Positions 33,347 to 45,949 of a stretch of DNA of 64,000 nt are shown here, piece by piece. Where the stretch lies: positions 9,672,001 to 9,736,000 of the forward strand of contig JAKZAP010000014.1 in the NCBI GenBank assembly GCA_023053575.1, given 5' to 3'. The stretch's first letter is position 1, and each line of letters starts with the position of its first letter. This DNA is from Branchinecta lynchi. Taxonomy: Eukaryota; Arthropoda; Branchiopoda; Anostraca; Branchinectidae. The notes beneath the pieces are model-generated. The model worked only from the letters and a program-made list of their open reading frames with translations. It searched no databases and had not been told where the DNA came from. The translations under genes were made by a program, and so were the position numbers.

Positions 33347-34199
33347 AACAATCAGCGCCGTTTAGTGGATGTTCTTTCGTTAAAAGATCGCTCTGTTGAC
33401 ATTTTCTTCCATCATTCTCCGCAGAATCATCATCAAAGCACGTTTTGTTGATTTGTTTTACGTTTCGTTTATGATGAGCATCCTCTCTCCATTCAGATTT
33501 CCTGTTTAATTGGAATAAAAAACAAGTATGAAAAGAATAAATAGCTTTTTAATGGAATTTTTTTTTGAATTCACGTTTTCGAATCAATTAATGTTGACAG
33601 ACATTGCCTACTCACGCCCTCTTGCTTTCATTATATTAATCATCTACCGCTCGAAATTGGACAAAGTCCAAACGCTAGGCAGCGTTCCGATCGATTTTCA
33701 GAGACCCGATTTTAGCGAAGTCACCGGTCTTTGGTCGTACCAACCAGTCGGATCACCACAATACCATTGCGTCTATCCGCCCGAACGGGGACATGTATGG
33801 GCAGCGGCCCTTACGAGAGAAGACTGCGGCGGCTCTTTCTTAATGCTCTAAGCGCCTCTGGATGTGCATGAGGAACTAAGGTCCAAGGTTTACTTAACTC
33901 TGTGTCGTCGAGGTAACTACCATCAAGGAGACATTTATGAGAGCTTGGGATTTCAGCGAATAAAACCGAACAGAAATCCGCGATCGCGTTTCACAACTAC
34001 TGAATGTGTGCTTACCCATTAGAATTTAACCCAATTACCTTATTTACTCAATAGAATTTAATAAGCCGAGGGCCATGGCCAAAATATAGACAATCCACCA
34101 CTAATCCTGACACTACTTAGTCCTACTCCTCATTAATATAGGAACCTTTCCAACATCACCCATCGCAAAGATCAAGTAACGTCCCACATTTTTCGCAAG

Positions 34200-34512
34200 A
34201 CTCATCGCTAACATATTTTCTTCACCAATACCTCGTTAAAAACACGCCTTCCGTGTCCACTCGTTCAGTTCCTCGCACTCCCACATTAAATGTACCGCAC
34301 TTCTTTTATCACTAGGCTTCTTCACATAGGACGAAAGTAAGAACAGGGCGGACTTTCCCGAAAAAGCATTGGAGTTCTTTCCATTGCGGGGTATGCGTGG
34401 AGGACTCTTTGTCCTTCATCAGGGGGTTGCGACCCTGCCCAGCAGAGCTGAAGGTCCGGTTAGCTAGAATTCTAAATTTAGCTGAGCTCTTTGATTTCCT
34501 TGCCAAGTCCAT
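34200..34512 (-). pseudogene. LINE C-terminal fragment
   Basis: The minus strand encodes KRSAVHLMWECEELNEWT near 34300-34240, similar in layout to the HFMCECRQLN fragment at 36.1 kb. Stops and frame changes break it. Confidence 0.35.
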
Positions 34513-35141
34513 TTTTCACTTCTTGGCTTCTCTTACAGAAGATTGATAACCCTTTGCGCAAACTCATCAGCGAGGAAACCATGACACGCACCTAAGTGTG
34601 GCTGTGGTTGAACGCCGTAGCCGCAAAGCCCTTTGTGTTATCACCAATCAGGGGCTCCCCTTTTCAACATGACGTTTGATTAATTCATTTGTTCGGAACG
34701 TACGAACAAATAGTAGCAGAATGCCAAATACTTAATACCATTTTTAAAATGATTTTAATATAACATAAATTTAAAAATACCATTTTTGTTTGGTCAAAAA
34801 ATAACATATACTGAGTCATAAAATTCACTCTTTTTCTGAAAATTTCCAGGTGTGTCACTTTCCGTCAGCGATTCCCACGAAAGGTGAGTATTTTACGTTT
34901 TTTAATTAAAAGAAAATTAAAATGTTTAACTTTTGGAGCAGCGATTCCGACCCAAAGTGACCATTTCACATTTTTTCATGAAAATTAAATTTCACTCTCT
35001 GTTTTTGACCAGTCACTCTCTAAATTTGTTCAATGTGGAAACCCTGGGTGGGAGGAGAATAAGTAGAGTGGAGTGTGTCATTAAACTTGGACCGAAATTT
35101 AATAAGGTTTTCCCTCTTTTGTACTACACTGAATAAAAAAA

Positions 35142-35300
35142 AACCTTGCCGTATTTGCTACTGGGATCAATCTTGTCTTCAATGTGATAAGAGTATCTCT
35201 AGTTCGGATTAACGTTATCCCAGTAGAGATAAGATTAATCCCAGTAGCGAATACTGCAGTTAACTTTAATCCTTACTCTTAGAAACTTTTTAAAGTGGAA
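35142..35300. repeat. Inverted-repeat fragment, second copy of the 6085-6200 family
   Basis: CTACTGGGATCAATCTTGTC...GATAAGATTAATCCCAGTAG forms the foldback, followed by the same ACTGCAGTTAACTTTAATC flank. Confidence 0.6.
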
Positions 35301-35805
35301 GCTGAAGTTGGAAATGGCAAATAAGGCAAATTTTCCTCTCTGTAGGACAGCACTTTTCTAGATACTTTTAGTTGCTTTCGGCTAACCTTTTCCGACCGTA
35401 TTGCCATAGTGGACACGCATAGGCCTACTCCAAGATGCATCATACACATGTGACAATACAGCCAGGCCAGTTGTTATCTTTGAACGCTGGACGCTTGAGA
35501 ACTTTGGTAAGGGTATAAATGACTGATATTGCCATTTGATCTTTTATAATAGAATAGATTTATCACAAAGTCCCAAATGTCCGAGTCCCAATCCTAAAGT
35601 CCCAAATTTCACCAGATGATTCTTGTTTCTCTATCCTCTTCAAATCACACGGAAGGGCCACTCATAAAAGTGTTGTTTCAGTCACAACCATGCCATACTT
35701 AAAGTTTGACTGGGTTGTGATTTCCGTGTGATTTGTCGTACCTCTATGCGCTTGTATTTTGTTGTATGCCTTCCGAGAAGATTTATCATTTTTTTTTGTT
35801 CGGGC

Positions 35806-36190
35806 ACTAAGAATATAATAGAATAGAATATATTTTACACGAAAGCCGGACGGCCATGGTAAAAACAGAAGGGTTTTATATTGGCTTGAATAAACATACG
35901 TTACTAACAACATACAAAGAAAAAAATAACAACTATTAGATAAGCAAATTGCGGTGGCGCAAACCAATCCGGAGGAATTTCCCCAACAGTATCACGTCGC
36001 AAAATTGTTTCCTTTTTAATATTTTAGCCATCCACTCTTTACCAAATAGTCCTTCACTAAATACCTCAGATCTTAAATCATTTAGCTGTCTACACTCGCA
36101 CATAAAATGGATCAAATCATCATTCGCAAGCCCAGACGCTGGGCCGAAGAAAGGAGGACCAGTCTTTGCACGACATTTACCAATTTAACT
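35806..36190 (-). pseudogene. LINE ORF2 C-terminus and 3' UTR fragment
   Basis: On the minus strand 36190-35990 reads PFFGPASGLANDDLIHFMCE, then CRQLNDLRSEVF. This resembles the C..C-H-C zinc-knuckle tail after LINE RT domains. It is followed by GGCCGTCCGGCTTTCG and an ATTCT-type short repeat tail (35830-35812). It is a 5'-truncated copy. Confidence 0.45.
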
Positions 36191-36346
36191 TCTCTTCTCG
36201 CCAAAAGGTAAACAATTTCCCCGAAAAACTTAATAACAGCAATCTTCACCGATCTCATCACTGCCCGCTGAAAAGCCGCGTTTGTGTTTAGATTAAAATT
36301 TCCCGCGTCATAGTAGAGTTTACATTATGGGACGGCCGCAGATATT

Positions 36347-36697
36347 CCCGATGAAAATTTTTCGAGAATTAGTCGGGTGGAGTTGTACGAAAAAGTAGCA
36401 TGCAGTAGTAACTGTTGCCACTGCATGCTACTACTAGCAAACTGGATTCTACTACAGCAAGATTGATGCTATCGGATACTGATACTTAAGATCAAGCTTA
36501 ACGCTACATGTAACAATAATAATAATAATTAACCCAGTCGGCGGCATGTTAAATCAAATACTACTGCATATCAGTACTGCAAGAGAGAGAAGCTTCGGCT
36601 TGGCGTCTTTTTTCTATTAATAAATAAATAAATAAATACCTGCAAATTTTCCGTACAACTACCATACAACTACACAGTCAAAGAATTTTTCATCGGG
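36347..36697. repeat. Second CCCGATGAAAA inverted-repeat element
   Basis: It starts CCCGATGAAAATTTTTCG and ends AATTTTTCATCGGG, 351 bp. TAGTA-rich sequence like the copy at 419-727 fills the first part. A TAAATAAATA run (36617-36638) after GGCGTCTTTTTTCTATT looks like a LINE 3' tail inserted in it. Confidence 0.65.
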
Positions 36698-37758
36698 TTC
36701 TGGACGTCATAACTAGAATAAATAGTAGAAAATAAGAAAATCCCTTTGCAGAATCCAAATAATTCAGTGAATTAAATTTAATGGCACAGAAATAAGTTGG
36801 TGTTTCAATTAAAACTTTAGGGTCAGGACGAAATTCCAGCCGATACTTAAAGTCTTTAATTCATGTGGGCCGAGAAGGTGGGAGACACCATAATTTTTCG
36901 ATGGGTCGGATTCAACACACTGTTGTGAACACTTTGTTTTCGCCAAATAGCTCACGGTAGGCAACGCTATCCACAACTTACTTGAACACAGTTCACTCCT
37001 GAACCCAACCCGCCATTGCTAATTAACTATTCAGTGATCTACTGGCGCTGCTCAAAAGATTACTAAAACCGTAGAGAAGATCGAGTGGCTTGTAAGATGA
37101 TCAAAACAACTAAGTATATCACCATGTGGACGTTTAGGTATGTCGGAAGAAGCAATCATCGGCCAGTTTGACATATTTTGGTCTCGGAAGCTGAATATTA
37201 TTTAGCTCAGTTTCAGAATCTTCAAGAAATCACTATAACAAATTTAGTATAATTTACGGTGTTTTGTTTATTGTGATCTAGTTTACATCCCTAATTCTTT
37301 GGACTTGCTGGAATTAATAAGAAAAAACAAAAAACTTATACATATCGATAATGCAAATAATTAGTTTAGTTTTTCTGCAGATTTTCCATATGCCTGCTAC
37401 AATAAAAACATTTTGTTAGATCCAAAGTCAAAGTATAATTCCATCCTCCCCATGACAGGCGCTTCCGAACCGTGCCGATAGATGACCCAGCGGTCGGATC
37501 GAGTTTTGGGTTCATCTTGGGGAAGAAAAACTAGACCTAAGTTGCCTGGGCAACGTGAAGTGTTGCAGCAACCTTTGTCGGCTTCGCCGACTAAAGTGTT
37601 GCGGGAATGACACTTTGGTTTTGTTTCTTCGCTAACGGTTAATGCTGAATTTGTCAACCCATCGAGGTTTCCTAAGTAGTATATTCCAGTCCATGAAGAA
37701 TATTTTTCTTCACATGGTTATCCCTCAGCGTTTAACAAATAAAACAACAGAATATCGG

Positions 37759-39250
37759 AAGTAGGGACTAAATTGGCTTTGCAGCTAGTTGAACTTTATC
37801 CTTTTAAATTGTAGACATCGTGAGTTGTGGAAACTTGGAACATCATCTTATATAACCTAGTTGGTATTATAAAGCTATCCGTAGCATTTTAGTTCAAAAT
37901 AACATGGATGTCACTCTATGTTTTACATTATCATAGACGTTTTACATTATCATTTTTTGTATCCGTTAAGTTAACACTTAATCCTAGGTTACAGTGAAAG
38001 AACATCACCATAGACCGTTCTAGCATCTTATGAAAACGACAATGCCTTACGACATGAACCAAACTTTTCTTATCATCAAAAACACCGGAAACAGAATAGG
38101 TACACAGTCATACTAGGAAAAGTCGGAAGCACCTCATCGCCGAAGATGATTCTGGTGTAATCGCCGATTGTTAGTTACAAGTCCCTGACTTGTCTCACAG
38201 TTGGGTTCCGCCTATTCTTTGTTTGAGTGTGTACCCTACCACTAAAGTTGTCAACCCCCAAAGACTTAATTCTAAGTTACAGTGATAGACCATGGAGACT
38301 AATTTTCTTACCCTCAGATTTATAGAGATCAAATAAAATGTGCAGCAATTTGCACTAGTTTCTAGCACCTTATGAACCCCCTCTAGCAACCGATGCCTAC
38401 TTACAAGTCCATCGCCCCGTGATAGATATAGTACCAAATTGTTTTCAGTTCAAATATACCAGAAACAAATAATAGGATTAATAGGTACACAAACTAGCCA
38501 AAGTTAAAGCCCCTCATCGCTGAAAATGATTATGGTCTAACAGTCGATTTTTGCTTACAAGTAAAAAAAACAAACAGAAAGTCCGAAATAGGGACTAAAT
38601 TGACTTTGCAGCCCGTTGAACTTTATCCTTTTCAATCGTAGACATCGTGATTCGTGAAAACTTGGAACATTATCTTATATAATCTAGTTCGTATTATAAA
38701 GATATTCGTAACTTTTCAGGATCAAAATACCATAGATGCCACTCTGCTAATTGTTTCGAAACTATGTCGTTGTTTTACATTATCATTTGTATCCGTTGCG
38801 TTACCACGGTCGGAAACCTCTCACCGCCGAAGATGATTATGGTATAAGAGCCGAGTGCATGTTACTTGCAAATCCCTGACATGTCTCACAATTGGGTTCC
38901 GCTATTCTTTGTTTGAGTTTGTACCCTACCACTAAAGCTGTCAACCCCTCAAAGACTTAATTCCATGTTACAGTGATAGACCAAGGAGACTAGTTTTGTT
39001 ACCCTATAAAAAAAATGTGCACCAATTTTCACAAGTTTCTAGCCCCTTATGAACCCCTTCTAGCAACCTATTCTTACTTACAAGTCCATATCCTCGTAAT
39101 AGACATGGACATTGTACCAAATTGTTCTCACGATAAAAATACACAAGAAAGAAATAATAGGATTGATAGGTACACCAACCTTGCTAACCCCTCATCGCCG
39201 AAGATGATTATGATCTATCAGCCGATTGTTGCTTGCAAGAACCCTACATG
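37759..39250. repeat. Two tandem ~820-bp units
   Basis: TAGGGACTAAATTG.CTTTGCAG and GAACTTTATCCTTTT recur at 37764 and 38588. TGTCTCACA.TTGGGTTCCGC recurs at about 38193 and 38883. No coding potential was seen. Confidence 0.7.
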
Positions 39251-39499
39251 TCTCACAATTGTGATCAGCCTACTTTTGGTTTCAGTTTGTACCTCACTAC
39301 TGAAGTTTGACAACTTTCCCCTCCGAACTTTCGAACTGCTGTTTCTCATGAAGGAATTTTTGTACCAAAAACAGATGACATACTTTGACCACCTCATCAA
39401 GGCCTATCGAATGCCGTTAAAAAAAAATTCTATCTGTATCAGTTCAAAAGTTGACTTTATTGCCGTGGACCAACTTTCTAACATCACCACGTAGAAAGG

Positions 39500-41660
39500 A
39501 ACAAAGGGTAAGTTCTAATTTCTTTAGCAGTGAGAGAACTTTTAAAGTTTAAGTGGCCCATCTGATATCATTTATGTTCCTCACTCCCAAGTGTAAGAAA
39601 TGGAATGAGAAACTCAGCTAAAATCACGAACATAAATGGGTAGAAACAATAGATTGCAGCACTTTCATATCCGTGGGAAAATGAAAATTTTTTGATTCTG
39701 TAAATTTTTCTATTTATCACTCAAAGAAAATATATTGGCTTTGGGGGCCGGCGAACTACCGCACATATTTCGCACTTATAGATTTTAGTCCACCTTCAGT
39801 TTAAAACTGGTGCCTGTCTGCTTGCCTGCTAAAACGGAGCTTTCCACTCGAAAGCAGAAACATGGTTTGATGAAACGAAAGCTTGGCTGCATAACTTCAG
39901 ATAGTCCTCTCTGACATAGGCTATACAACTCCACTTTACTTCACACACTGTAGGCTCTGGTTCAATTACAAGCGAAAACCATCCTTGTTGGCCCCAGGCA
40001 AGAGTTCTACGGAGCTTTCCAAAATGTAATGTCATATTCATCAGTCCGGTCTAAGTTCCACGCTTTCTGTAAAAACCGCACAGGTTAGACCCTTACCAAT
40101 TTCTAAGAATAAGCGCAAATCGGGGTACTAGGAAAAAAACATCAACAAAAAAACACGACAAAACCAAAGTATTGCTCTCGCAACACAATTAAGCCGAACC
40201 ATATTAGAGGTACGTATTTCGAACCCTACGTCCTGGACGTTTCTTTCAATGAGAGATCCCTTTCAGTGTTCTTCAGATTGTCTCATCGAAGGTCAAATAA
40301 TCCACTAAGTCCGTACCGTCATTTGTTTCCTTTGCAAAATCGTCACTAAGCAGGCTACTACCAATTTTGTTTTTGAGCATTTGTGTTTGCAACTGGAAAT
40401 TATGATTTGCTGCCGAATGGAAATAATCTGAACTGTGAAGAAGAGCGGGGGAGGCGATGGGATCATTCATCCATTTCTGAAAGCCAGCTGCTCAGTTTGG
40501 AAGAAGTCTCGTAGATCCAGTCGGGAAATATACAAGTAATTAACCTTATCAGTTCGCCTCTGCACGTATGGTCCTTGCATGGTTGCAGATGAATTTGCGC
40601 TTTGCTTGGAACACTATTATACAAATTAATATGCGCGGTAAGCTTCGCAAAACCCTGTCATTCACCTACTCTGGTAAAATTTCCACATGCTATTTTAAAG
40701 AACCCAGGATGCAAATAACGCTTTTCTGTTAATTTTCTTGGACCCCACGCCCTTGTCCCCAAAAAGATTGTCTTTCCAGTTCTGCCATATAGCGGCACTT
40801 TTAGCCATCTGCGCTTTTACTCGTTCACACTTCACTTTGATGTACTTCATTTAGCAGCTTACTCGAAGCTGATTGGTAGGATGGTAGGAGCTTTACAAAC
40901 AAAATTGTTGCAGCACATGTGTATGCCTAAGAGAATATACAGAATTTCGCCGCTTTAGAACAATTTGAAAGCCCATTTCGTAGACCTCCTTTGTTACAGC
41001 TGTTTCCGTAGCATTGGCGGTTTTTCGTAGGGATTTATTAATATCTGTACTTATCTGTTCATTTAGGTTTAATAACTTTTGCTTTGAGGAAGATAAGCAA
41101 GCAATTATTGTCGTCGGCAATGCTCGCCGTTTACCAGTACATCTTGTGCGGTGAAGGAACTGGGATACCTAACTTTACTTTGCTTTATCTTTCTACTGCC
41201 CGAGCTTCAACGACCTTTCTTCTTGAATATGGTCTTCTTTCAAAGCATAACCAAATCCTAGTACTGTTCGATATCCTCTTTCAGAATAATGAGCAGCAAC
41301 ACCAGTCCGCCTATTTTTGACTTTACTTTCACAGTTGTCTTAATGCTTTTAATCTCTAGCCAAATTGAGTCTTCCCCTGAAGAGACTGTTCACAATTAAG
41401 CCCCGCTCGGGTCGTTCGTAATAGGCTCGGTCGGAGGTTTCCAACTGTACAGAAGTAGCAAAAACAACCTTTTTGGCGATTTAAGTCGATATTTGCGTAA
41501 AAGGAAGTGTGCTTTCTCAGTGGCGAGACATTGCGCGACTTAATGCGTAGGAACTAAGCTGTGTTGTTGCTCTTTGCAACTTGAACTGGCGTGCATCAAC
41601 CGCATGCCTGCCGTGAAAAATTGGCACGATAAGTTCTTCAGTAAATTTTAAACATATATT
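39500..41660. other. Largely unassigned region upstream of the receptor gene
   Basis: Apart from the candidate exon at 40.3 kb no gene or repeat was recognised. The receptor's promoter should lie in its right part. No TATA box stands out. Confidence 0.45.
40273..40459 (-). CDS. Candidate terminal exon left of the receptor gene
   Basis: The acceptor-like GCTGGCTTTCAG precedes a frame reading KWMNDPIASPALLHSSDYF and ending DLVDYLTFDETI-stop. It is acidic and protein-like but unassigned. No upstream exon was identified with confidence. Confidence 0.28.
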
Positions 41661-41673
41661 TAATTTCTTAATA

Positions 41674-41977
41674 ATGTTTTTCTCATGCGTTGTTGTGATT
41701 GCAATTTTGCCCCTTTGCTGGTGTCGGGGCAATTTGAATTTCGCGCTTTTGGTTCCCAATGATACTTTCTACTTGTCCTCGTACTGGAAGGTGGCACCTG
41801 GTGTTGATTTGGCAATTAAATCGGTCAAAGCGTCCAACATCCTGCGTGGCTGGAGTATCGTGAAGCGGTATAGGAATACCCGATGTTCAAACATTTACGC
41901 ACCTGTGGAAGCGATTGAGGTCTACAAGGATGGACTGACAGATGTCTTCCTCGGGCCATCGTGCGACTATGCCCTTG
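41674..41977 (+). CDS. First coding exon of a receptor with a natriuretic-peptide-receptor type ligand-binding domain
   Basis: The ATG at 41674 starts a hydrophobic signal peptide (MFFSCVVVIAILPLCWC) and then the N-terminal half-lobe of an ANF-receptor/type I periplasmic-binding fold: FALLVPNDTFYLSSYWKVAP, VDLAIKSV, and near the end VFLGPSCDYAL. The pattern of a Cys in NTRCSNIYAPVEAIE plus GPxCxYA is characteristic of natriuretic peptide receptors and related membrane guanylate cyclases. The exon ends at TTG|GTGAGT, phase 1. Joined to the exon at 61784 it reads CDYALAPVARF, the family's usual run. The kinase-homology and cyclase exons are not in the window, so whether this is a cyclase or a clearance-type receptor is open. 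Confidence 0.8.
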
Positions 41978-42059
41978 GTGAGTAGTCTTTTGCTATTTCC
42001 CATGACCAGTGTAGGATTTCTCATTCCTTTTAAAAGGGATGAGAAATCTGTAGCAAGGT

Positions 42060-43115
42060 TAATAAGACCAAAGGTTTCGATGGGATCCCAAAAATTTAAA
42101 ACTTGATCCAGACAATTGGGTCTCGTCTTCGACAGACTCCTTGAACATTTTTACTGTTAAAATTTAGAAACACATTAAGGCCAAATAGCTAATCATCTCA
42201 GAAAATCAAGTTCAGATATGGATTCAGCATGTGTGTTTACCTCTATAAGTCATATGTTTTGACGTAACTGATCGGAACTTCCTGTCTGCGACTTCTGCCA
42301 AATTCCCGGGTTCGGTCGAATTCCGGACCAACTACTTGTTCGACAAGTTCAGAAACGAATTCAGCGAATCTCCTTACCCCTGTATCGAACACCTAATCAA
42401 CTTCAAATAAAACTTTAACTTATAACAAATTTTTCGGTTTCAGCCGCATTCCGGGTGAACAATGTGCTTGGGTAAAAAATGATTGAACGGATTCAGCATC
42501 ACTTCTTACCCCTAAACTAAACATGTAATGAAATTCAAATAAAACTTTTGCTTTTAACAAATTTTCCGGTTTTGTCCGGATTCTGGGCGAACTACTTGTC
42601 CGGGTAGAAAATGACATATAGGTATTCAACATGTCTTCTCACCCCTTAATCAAACTTCTAATCAACTTTAAAAAAATCTTTTCCTTTGAACAAACTTTCC
42701 GATGTGACTTCGTGCTGACAGACGTCAACTTTTGCTATGTCGTAGGGAAAAATTGTTAACCAAAAATTGTTAACCTTGCTGTGGAGCTCATCCAGGAAGC
42801 AGCACAGATCTGTCACATTTTCCTTCTTAGGGTATACCTATCACAAAGCAAAAGTGGTCCGTCTGTCCGTCCGTCCGTCTGTCAGTATGATAACTCTTCA
42901 AGGGAAAGAGATATTTTGATGAAACTTGGTGTGAGGGTGCTTTGGAAGGTTGAGTTCGTAGATAGGCTTTGTAGCCCTACATTTGGGGGTGGGGGAGGAT
43001 GTTAAGATTATCCTAAGGGGCAAACAAAATATTTATAAACAGCTAGTGAGATAGTCGATTAAGGGTAAGAAGACATGCTGAACGCGATTTTGAAAACCAT
43101 TTTCTTGCCGGGTAC
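42060..43115. repeat. Two partial GGGATCCC-type repeats, head to head
   Basis: 42060-42760 is in the same orientation as copies 1-2 and truncated. 42825-43115 is the opposite orientation (GTCCGTCTGTC, GATGAAACTTGGTGTGAG). Both lie in the first part of the receptor intron. Confidence 0.65.
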
Positions 43116-43119
43116 TTCA

Positions 43120-44320
43120 CCCGTAGTCCCCCCCCCCCCGCAATGGTCTCCAGAAAGTTCTTTTGTCGGGCGAAGTCGGTCGACTCGTCGGAAGATCGAG
43201 TTCCTGCTTTTCGTCAGGCGTCGGTATTGTCGTCGGCACATTGGGTTCTTTTAATAGATAAGGAAGACGGAAGTAGGTCTTTTGTAGGTCGTCGGTCGAC
43301 TCGTCCTTGTTCTGTGTGTAGGTAAGAAATCAAATTCTGCAAACTCTGTCGGGCATACCCGGGAAGTTCAACTCTCGTCGGCACAACCGGTTATTTTTAC
43401 ACGTCAGCAATCAACTTCTGTACAGTTGTACAGTCAAGTTGTAGGAGCTCGGGGCTGGATCGGACTCGGGCTTGGTCTGGACACCCGCAAAACAAATATT
43501 AAAAGTTGTCGCTAAAAATCGTAAAAAAATATAACATTTGCCTTCAGTGGTCTAACTAAAGTTTCATGTTACTTGCTTTTCTGGTTTTGACAAAAAGTTG
43601 AAAAAACTGGTTTTCTTGAGGTACAAGTTTTTAGCTAATGTCGGTTAAAAAGCTGTACGCCGAAGATTAGCGATAATTGGAAGGCGATTAGATTCTCGAG
43701 TTGTCATTAAGTTTTAGTGTTGATGTGTGATAATTGTTCGTTTGTTTTTTCTTTGCCTTAGGCTAGAATTGTATTAATAATTTTTACAAACCCATCAGAA
43801 TTAGTCAAGCGTCGTTTTTTATGCCACTGGCATGTCTGATGCTTTTGAGAAACACCAGGTTTATTTGAAATTTGCCATTAAAATTGTACCTTACCTTACC
43901 CGACCTTAAAGGAACAGAAAACTTGACTCGGGGAGCTAGCTGACATATCAAGAATGTACCCTGAGTCGATATTGAGAGTAAGAAAAATTCTCGTTACGAC
44001 CATTGCTATTTCCGGGCAGTTTCCAAGAATTTGACTTTTGAGTTAGTAGAAAAAAGCAAAAGGTTTGTGTGCCGGGAGTAGGCATCGAACGCACGACCTT
44101 TTGACTTCTATCCCGATACTATGTCCGAAACACGGCCAAAGGCGAACTTTTACAGTGCAGAAGTGCATAAACGGCAAGGGCCTGCCAGCTAGCTTTGGGA
44201 ACACTAAGGAGGGGGTTCGAGATAACAAAGAAGGGGGGTCCTGTCGACAATAAGTCCCTGTATCTTTATCAAGTCTTCAGGTCAGTTTGATGGCCGAACG
44301 TTGTGTAGTCAAGTTTTCTG
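43120..44320. other. Intronic stretch of the receptor gene
   Basis: It begins with a GTCGG-rich segment (43150-43330) related to sequence at 45.90 and 46.83 kb. The rest, except the SINE-like piece, shows nothing recognisable. Confidence 0.45.
44065..44150 (-). repeat. Possible tRNA-like SINE head
   Basis: On the minus strand GGTCGTGCGTTCGATGCCTA carries a B-box-like GTTCGATGCC, preceded by GGCCGTGTTTCGG about 50 bp upstream. The A box is unconvincing. Confidence 0.3.
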
Positions 44321-44324
44321 TTCC

Positions 44325-44812
44325 TTTAAAGTTTAACTGAACAGGCAACTTATTTTAACATCTTAGATTCAAATACATTGAATTATTACAACACCTATTG
44401 GGGATTTTCATTCTGTCCACAGTAGTCTTCAGTAGGGACGTTGGGAATGTGGACGCTTTCCCATGGTGAATCCGTCCACAGTTCGCCCGCGAAAATCACT
44501 AAACTATCACTACACAAGAGACCTCACTAGCTAGCACTAGTTTTTGGCACTGCAGACTGCAGATGCTTCTTTGTTTATTTGATACACAATTTATTTACTC
44601 GTTTGCTGCTGGTGTTGTTGCCAAATGTTCCAGGCACCATAGAGATATCACAAAAACGGGAAGAGCGGCAAGCACAATGGGATAATCGATTATTTGGAAA
44701 TATCAGAAAAACAAACTAACGCTTTTTCATCGGGTTTTCAAGATTATTTAAGCGAACAAGTGATGGGTAACTAGACTGTCGTATCCTAGCCCTTTTTCGG
44801 TTAAACTTTAAA
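44325..44812. mobile_element. TTAAAGTTTAAC-family inverted-repeat element, copy B
   Basis: It has TTTAAAGTTTAACTGAA...GGTTAAACTTTAAA ends, 488 bp. It is near-identical to 10280-10766 in opposite orientation, including the CCATGGTGAATCC and TTGTTGCCAAATGTTCC segments. Confidence 0.8.
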
Positions 44813-44924
44813 TGACAATAGACAGCTTGATAATTGGGGTGTGTAGCCCGCTTAGTATTTTAAAGATATGTCAGTTAATTTTTCTGTAGTACTCCATTTT
44901 GGTATTTCAGTCAGGGTGGGGTTG

Positions 44925-45815
44925 GTTCGGACAGTCTTTTCCTACTGATATGTCATACAAAACTGAAACTGACTTGGAAAAATGCCAAAAGACGTTATCA
45001 TTTGTTAACAGAATTAGTTTGAAAAAATAACGGGCCGAACCGAACCGAAGAAAACTGAAGAAAACTAGTTGGTAGAATTGTCTACAATGAAGTAAAAATT
45101 AGAATTTTTTATTTAATAATTTAATATAATTAAATTTGCTTACGATGTTTTCAAACAGGAAACAGAAACACGAACTCGTCCTTATGAAGTTAAATTTGGG
45201 AAAAGGTTCTTATGTCGGAAAGTCTAAAGAAAATGAGGCTCATTGAATGAAAGTTATTTGAGGGGCTTGAAGATATTCTTTCTGCACAGAAGTGTGCCTA
45301 AAATCATCTTTCTGTAGAATCGATTCGAGTTATCGGTCCAACTAAAGATGGACCAAACTTTGCTGAGATAAGTTTGGAGTTACCAGTCTCTGGAATTACA
45401 AGGTTAGCTGAAAGGACAAATAAAGGATTTTCACTTCAACGCAACCTCGGCTCTTGAAACATTTGTTTTCTTTAGTTTTGTGTTTACTTTTGAGCTGCAA
45501 TTTTATCATTTCTACTTTTTAACATTTTTAAATAAAGTCGATTAAAAAAATAATACATTACAAATAATGTCCGAACCAACCCGAGGCCTGTCCGAATCAA
45601 CCCCATGGGTACGCGGTTGGTTCAGACAAATTGAAAAACAAAAAAAAAATGTATACTTAAAAACCTGATGTAGACAAAAATCTGAAAATATTACCAGCTA
45701 TTCTCCCAGACATTCTACACGTTTGACAACAAAAACGATGTAAATCTGCCAAGAAATGGCTGCCTAGCAAGAAAAAGAAAATTAGTCTCCGGGTCAACCC
45801 CGAGCCCCCCTACAG
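44925..45815. repeat. Stretch with repeated GGTTGGTTCGGACA motifs
   Basis: GGGGTTGGTTCGGACAG is at the left, complements (GTCCGAACCAACCC) and direct copies near 45570-45630, and GGTCAACCCCGAGCCCCCC at the right. It is probably a degraded DNA element. No ORF is supported. Confidence 0.45.
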
Positions 45816-45949
45816 TTCAGTAGAGCAAAACAATTAACAGAGGCGAAAGCCTTTTTTACTGCAGTTATATATTATTATTAAAACAAGGAAGAAATCAAAT
45901 GCTGTAGGGTTTTTTCGTGCGTCGGTATTCTCGTCGGCACATCGGGTTC

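Noticed and set aside
33528..33851. Plus-strand ORF with SVPIDFQRPDFSEVTGLW
   Set aside because: It is moderately protein-like and GC-rich, but with no splice support or family match it could be chance. It is not listed as a gene.
37397..37657. Minus-strand 86-residue ORF ending FDFGSNKMFLL
   Set aside because: No recognisable domain, no conserved neighbour and no clear start context.
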